From CAZITB01 sp964542055 (lineage in GTDB: Bacteria; Planctomycetota; Phycisphaerae; Sedimentisphaerales; CAMDDF01), in NCBI GenBank assembly GCA_964542055.1, contig CAZITB010000131.1, positions 1 to 6,968 on the forward strand: a stretch of DNA of 6,968 nucleotides, written 5' to 3'. The translations under genes and the position numbers were made by a program. Below the pieces are notes generated by a model, which saw only the letters and a list, made by a program, of their open reading frames with translations, was not told where the DNA came from and did no database searches. Position 1 is the stretch's first letter, and each line of letters begins with the position of its first letter. Below are positions 6,305 through 6,968 of this stretch, piece by piece.

Positions 6305-6349
6305 TCCAGAATCTATCCCAAAAGTTTCACTAAATTTATAAAATCTGGA
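6305..6349. repeat. Imperfect inverted repeat at the kaiC promoter
   Basis: TCCAGAATCT (6305-6314) and AAAATCTGGA (6340-6349) are inverted copies matching at 8 of 10 positions, with a perfect TCCAGA/TCTGGA core. One arm touches the candidate -10 element and the other lies in the leader, so together they flank the expected transcription start. A regulator binding site is possible but speculative. A direct repeat ATTAGT (6288-6293 and 6300-6305) lies just downstream, near the ribosome-binding site. Confidence 0.3.
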
Positions 6350-6366
6350 AAGAAAAATCAAGTCAA
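6338..6366 (-). promoter_or_regulatory. Candidate sigma70 promoter of the kaiC-kaiB-kinase operon
   Basis: Minus-strand TTGACT (6366-6361, five of six matches to the -35 consensus) is followed after exactly 17 nt by TTTTAT (6343-6338, four of six to the -10). Transcription would begin near 6331, giving a leader of about 57 nt before kaiC. The surroundings are strongly AT-rich. This is pattern matching only; the sigma factors and consensus of this lineage are not known from the window. Confidence 0.45.
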
Positions 6367-6478
6367 TATCAAAAAAAACTCTTAAAATGTAAAACAACTC
6401 ACCTACCGGAAATACCCAGAGATTGCCAGGCCCAGTATAAAAACGAAATGCAGCGACTCAATGGTACCCACCTCAAAA

Positions 6479-6487
6479 TGCTATACT
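6479..6487 (+). promoter_or_regulatory. Candidate extended -10 promoter of the Xer-type recombinase gene
   Basis: TGCTATACT holds an extended -10 (TG-n-TATACT, five of six in the hexamer). No good -35 is found 17 nt upstream (CAATGG), which extended -10 promoters can tolerate. The start of transcription would be near 6494, about 50 nt before the ATG at 6544. This makes 6275-6543 a divergent promoter region with no gene of its own. Confidence 0.4.
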
Positions 6488-6543
6488 GCAGACCAAGGCA
6501 ACGGTTTTTAATGTATCCTCTAACCACTTGTCGATAGGAAAAT

Positions 6544-6968
6544 ATGAGCCCTGATAAAAATCGAAATAACAAATTCGCCCAGCAGATCCAAAATATACGC
6601 ACCGACCTTTCCGCCTTGCCCCTGGGCTCGCTGGTCAACTCTTTCCTCGACTATCTAACCATAGAAGCAGGACTTAGCAAAAATACCATCCTCGCCTACG
6701 GCCGCGACCTCCGCGACTTCGCCGGCTTTTGCGTCATCGAAAACATCACCGCCCCCGACCAGCTAACCGTCCGCCACGTACATTCATATGTCAAAATCCT
6801 CACCACCGCCGAACACAAAAGCGAATCAACCATCAGCCGATCACTTGTCGCCATAAAAATGTTCCTCCGTTTCGCCATCTCAAACGGAAAAATCAGAGAA
6901 GATTACACCGCCCTGCTCGAAGGCCCCAAACTCTGGCAGCGCCTCCCCGGAATATGCAACAAAGACCA
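6544..6968 (+). CDS. XerC/XerD-type tyrosine recombinase, N-terminal part (3' end outside window)
   Basis: The reading frame runs open from ATG 6544 to the window end (141 full codons). It shows the core-binding (SAM-like) domain of Xer-type tyrosine recombinases: LVNSFLDYLTIEAGLSKNT (30-48), then AYGRDLRDFAGF (51-62), HVHSYVKIL (78-86), STISRSLVAIKMFLRFAI (95-112) and EGPKLWQRLP (126-135), the usual passage into the catalytic domain. The catalytic Arg-His-Arg-Tyr residues would lie beyond the edge and cannot be checked. AGGA (6536-6539) precedes the start by only 4 nt; the in-frame ATG at 6511 is excluded by a TAG before 6544. Codons here end in C far more often than in the kai operon, so the composition differs. 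XerC, XerD (dimer resolution) or an integrase of the same family are all possible, so no symbol is given. Confidence 0.88.
   Translation, partial: MSPDKNRNNKFAQQIQNIRTDLSALPLGSLVNSFLDYLTIEAGLSKNTILAYGRDLRDFAGFCVIENITAPDQLTVRHVHSYVKILTTAEHKSESTISRSLVAIKMFLRFAISNGKIREDYTALLEGPKLWQRLPGICNKD

Noticed and set aside
6275..6397. 41-codon upstream extension of kaiC
   Set aside because: The extra residues are hydrophobic, AT-rich and unlike KaiC. They overlap the candidate promoter, and a good ribosome-binding site precedes the inner ATG at 6274.
6399..6638. 79-residue minus-strand frame over the recombinase start
   Set aside because: It overlaps the clear Xer-type gene and its promoter region, has no domain pattern, and is a shadow frame.

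Overview
The window looks like a chromosomal segment of a Gram-negative bacterium, most likely an anaerobic planctomycete of the Phycisphaerae/Sedimentisphaerales type. This is inferred from three things: an OprB-type outer-membrane porin, a C-terminal dockerin-like remnant with the D-x-DG-x-VN-x-x-DFA-x-x-A-x-DWL pattern common in that group, and intergenic GCCCTGAAAGGGC / CCCAGGGC...GCCCTGGG palindromes. No rRNA or marker gene is present to confirm the lineage.

Layout. (1) Positions 1-3035, plus strand: the C-terminal three quarters of the ferrous-iron permease FeoB (the GTPase domain lies upstream of the window), a 53-residue FeoB-associated Cys-rich membrane protein, and an OprB-family porin with a clear signal peptide. 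Together they read as an iron-import cassette spanning both membranes. (2) Positions 3036-3518: an intergenic region with no intact gene. It holds a cluster of REP-like palindromes and, on the minus strand, a decayed dockerin-type C-terminus. (3) Positions 6274 down to 3519, minus strand: a compact operon kaiC - kaiB - histidine kinase. The genes overlap by 17 and 14 nt, and a plausible sigma70 promoter lies upstream of kaiC. (4) Positions 6275-6543: a divergent promoter region. (5) Position 6544 to the window end, plus strand: the N-terminal core-binding domain of a XerC/XerD-type tyrosine recombinase, cut by the window edge.

The most interesting part is the kai operon. KaiC keeps both P-loops, both paired catalytic glutamates and a Ser-Ser pair at the cyanobacterial S431/T432 autophosphorylation position. 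A full-length KaiB follows. The third gene is a soluble HisKA_3-type kinase with a long coiled coil and no recognisable sensor domain. No kaiA is present, and the KaiC tail does not resemble the KaiA-binding tail. In cyanobacteria the output kinase SasA reads KaiC through a fused KaiB-like domain. Here a separate KaiB-fold protein sits next to a sensor-less kinase, so a two-protein equivalent of SasA, or a KaiA-independent KaiBC timer or stress switch, is a reasonable hypothesis. It is inference, not something the sequence proves.
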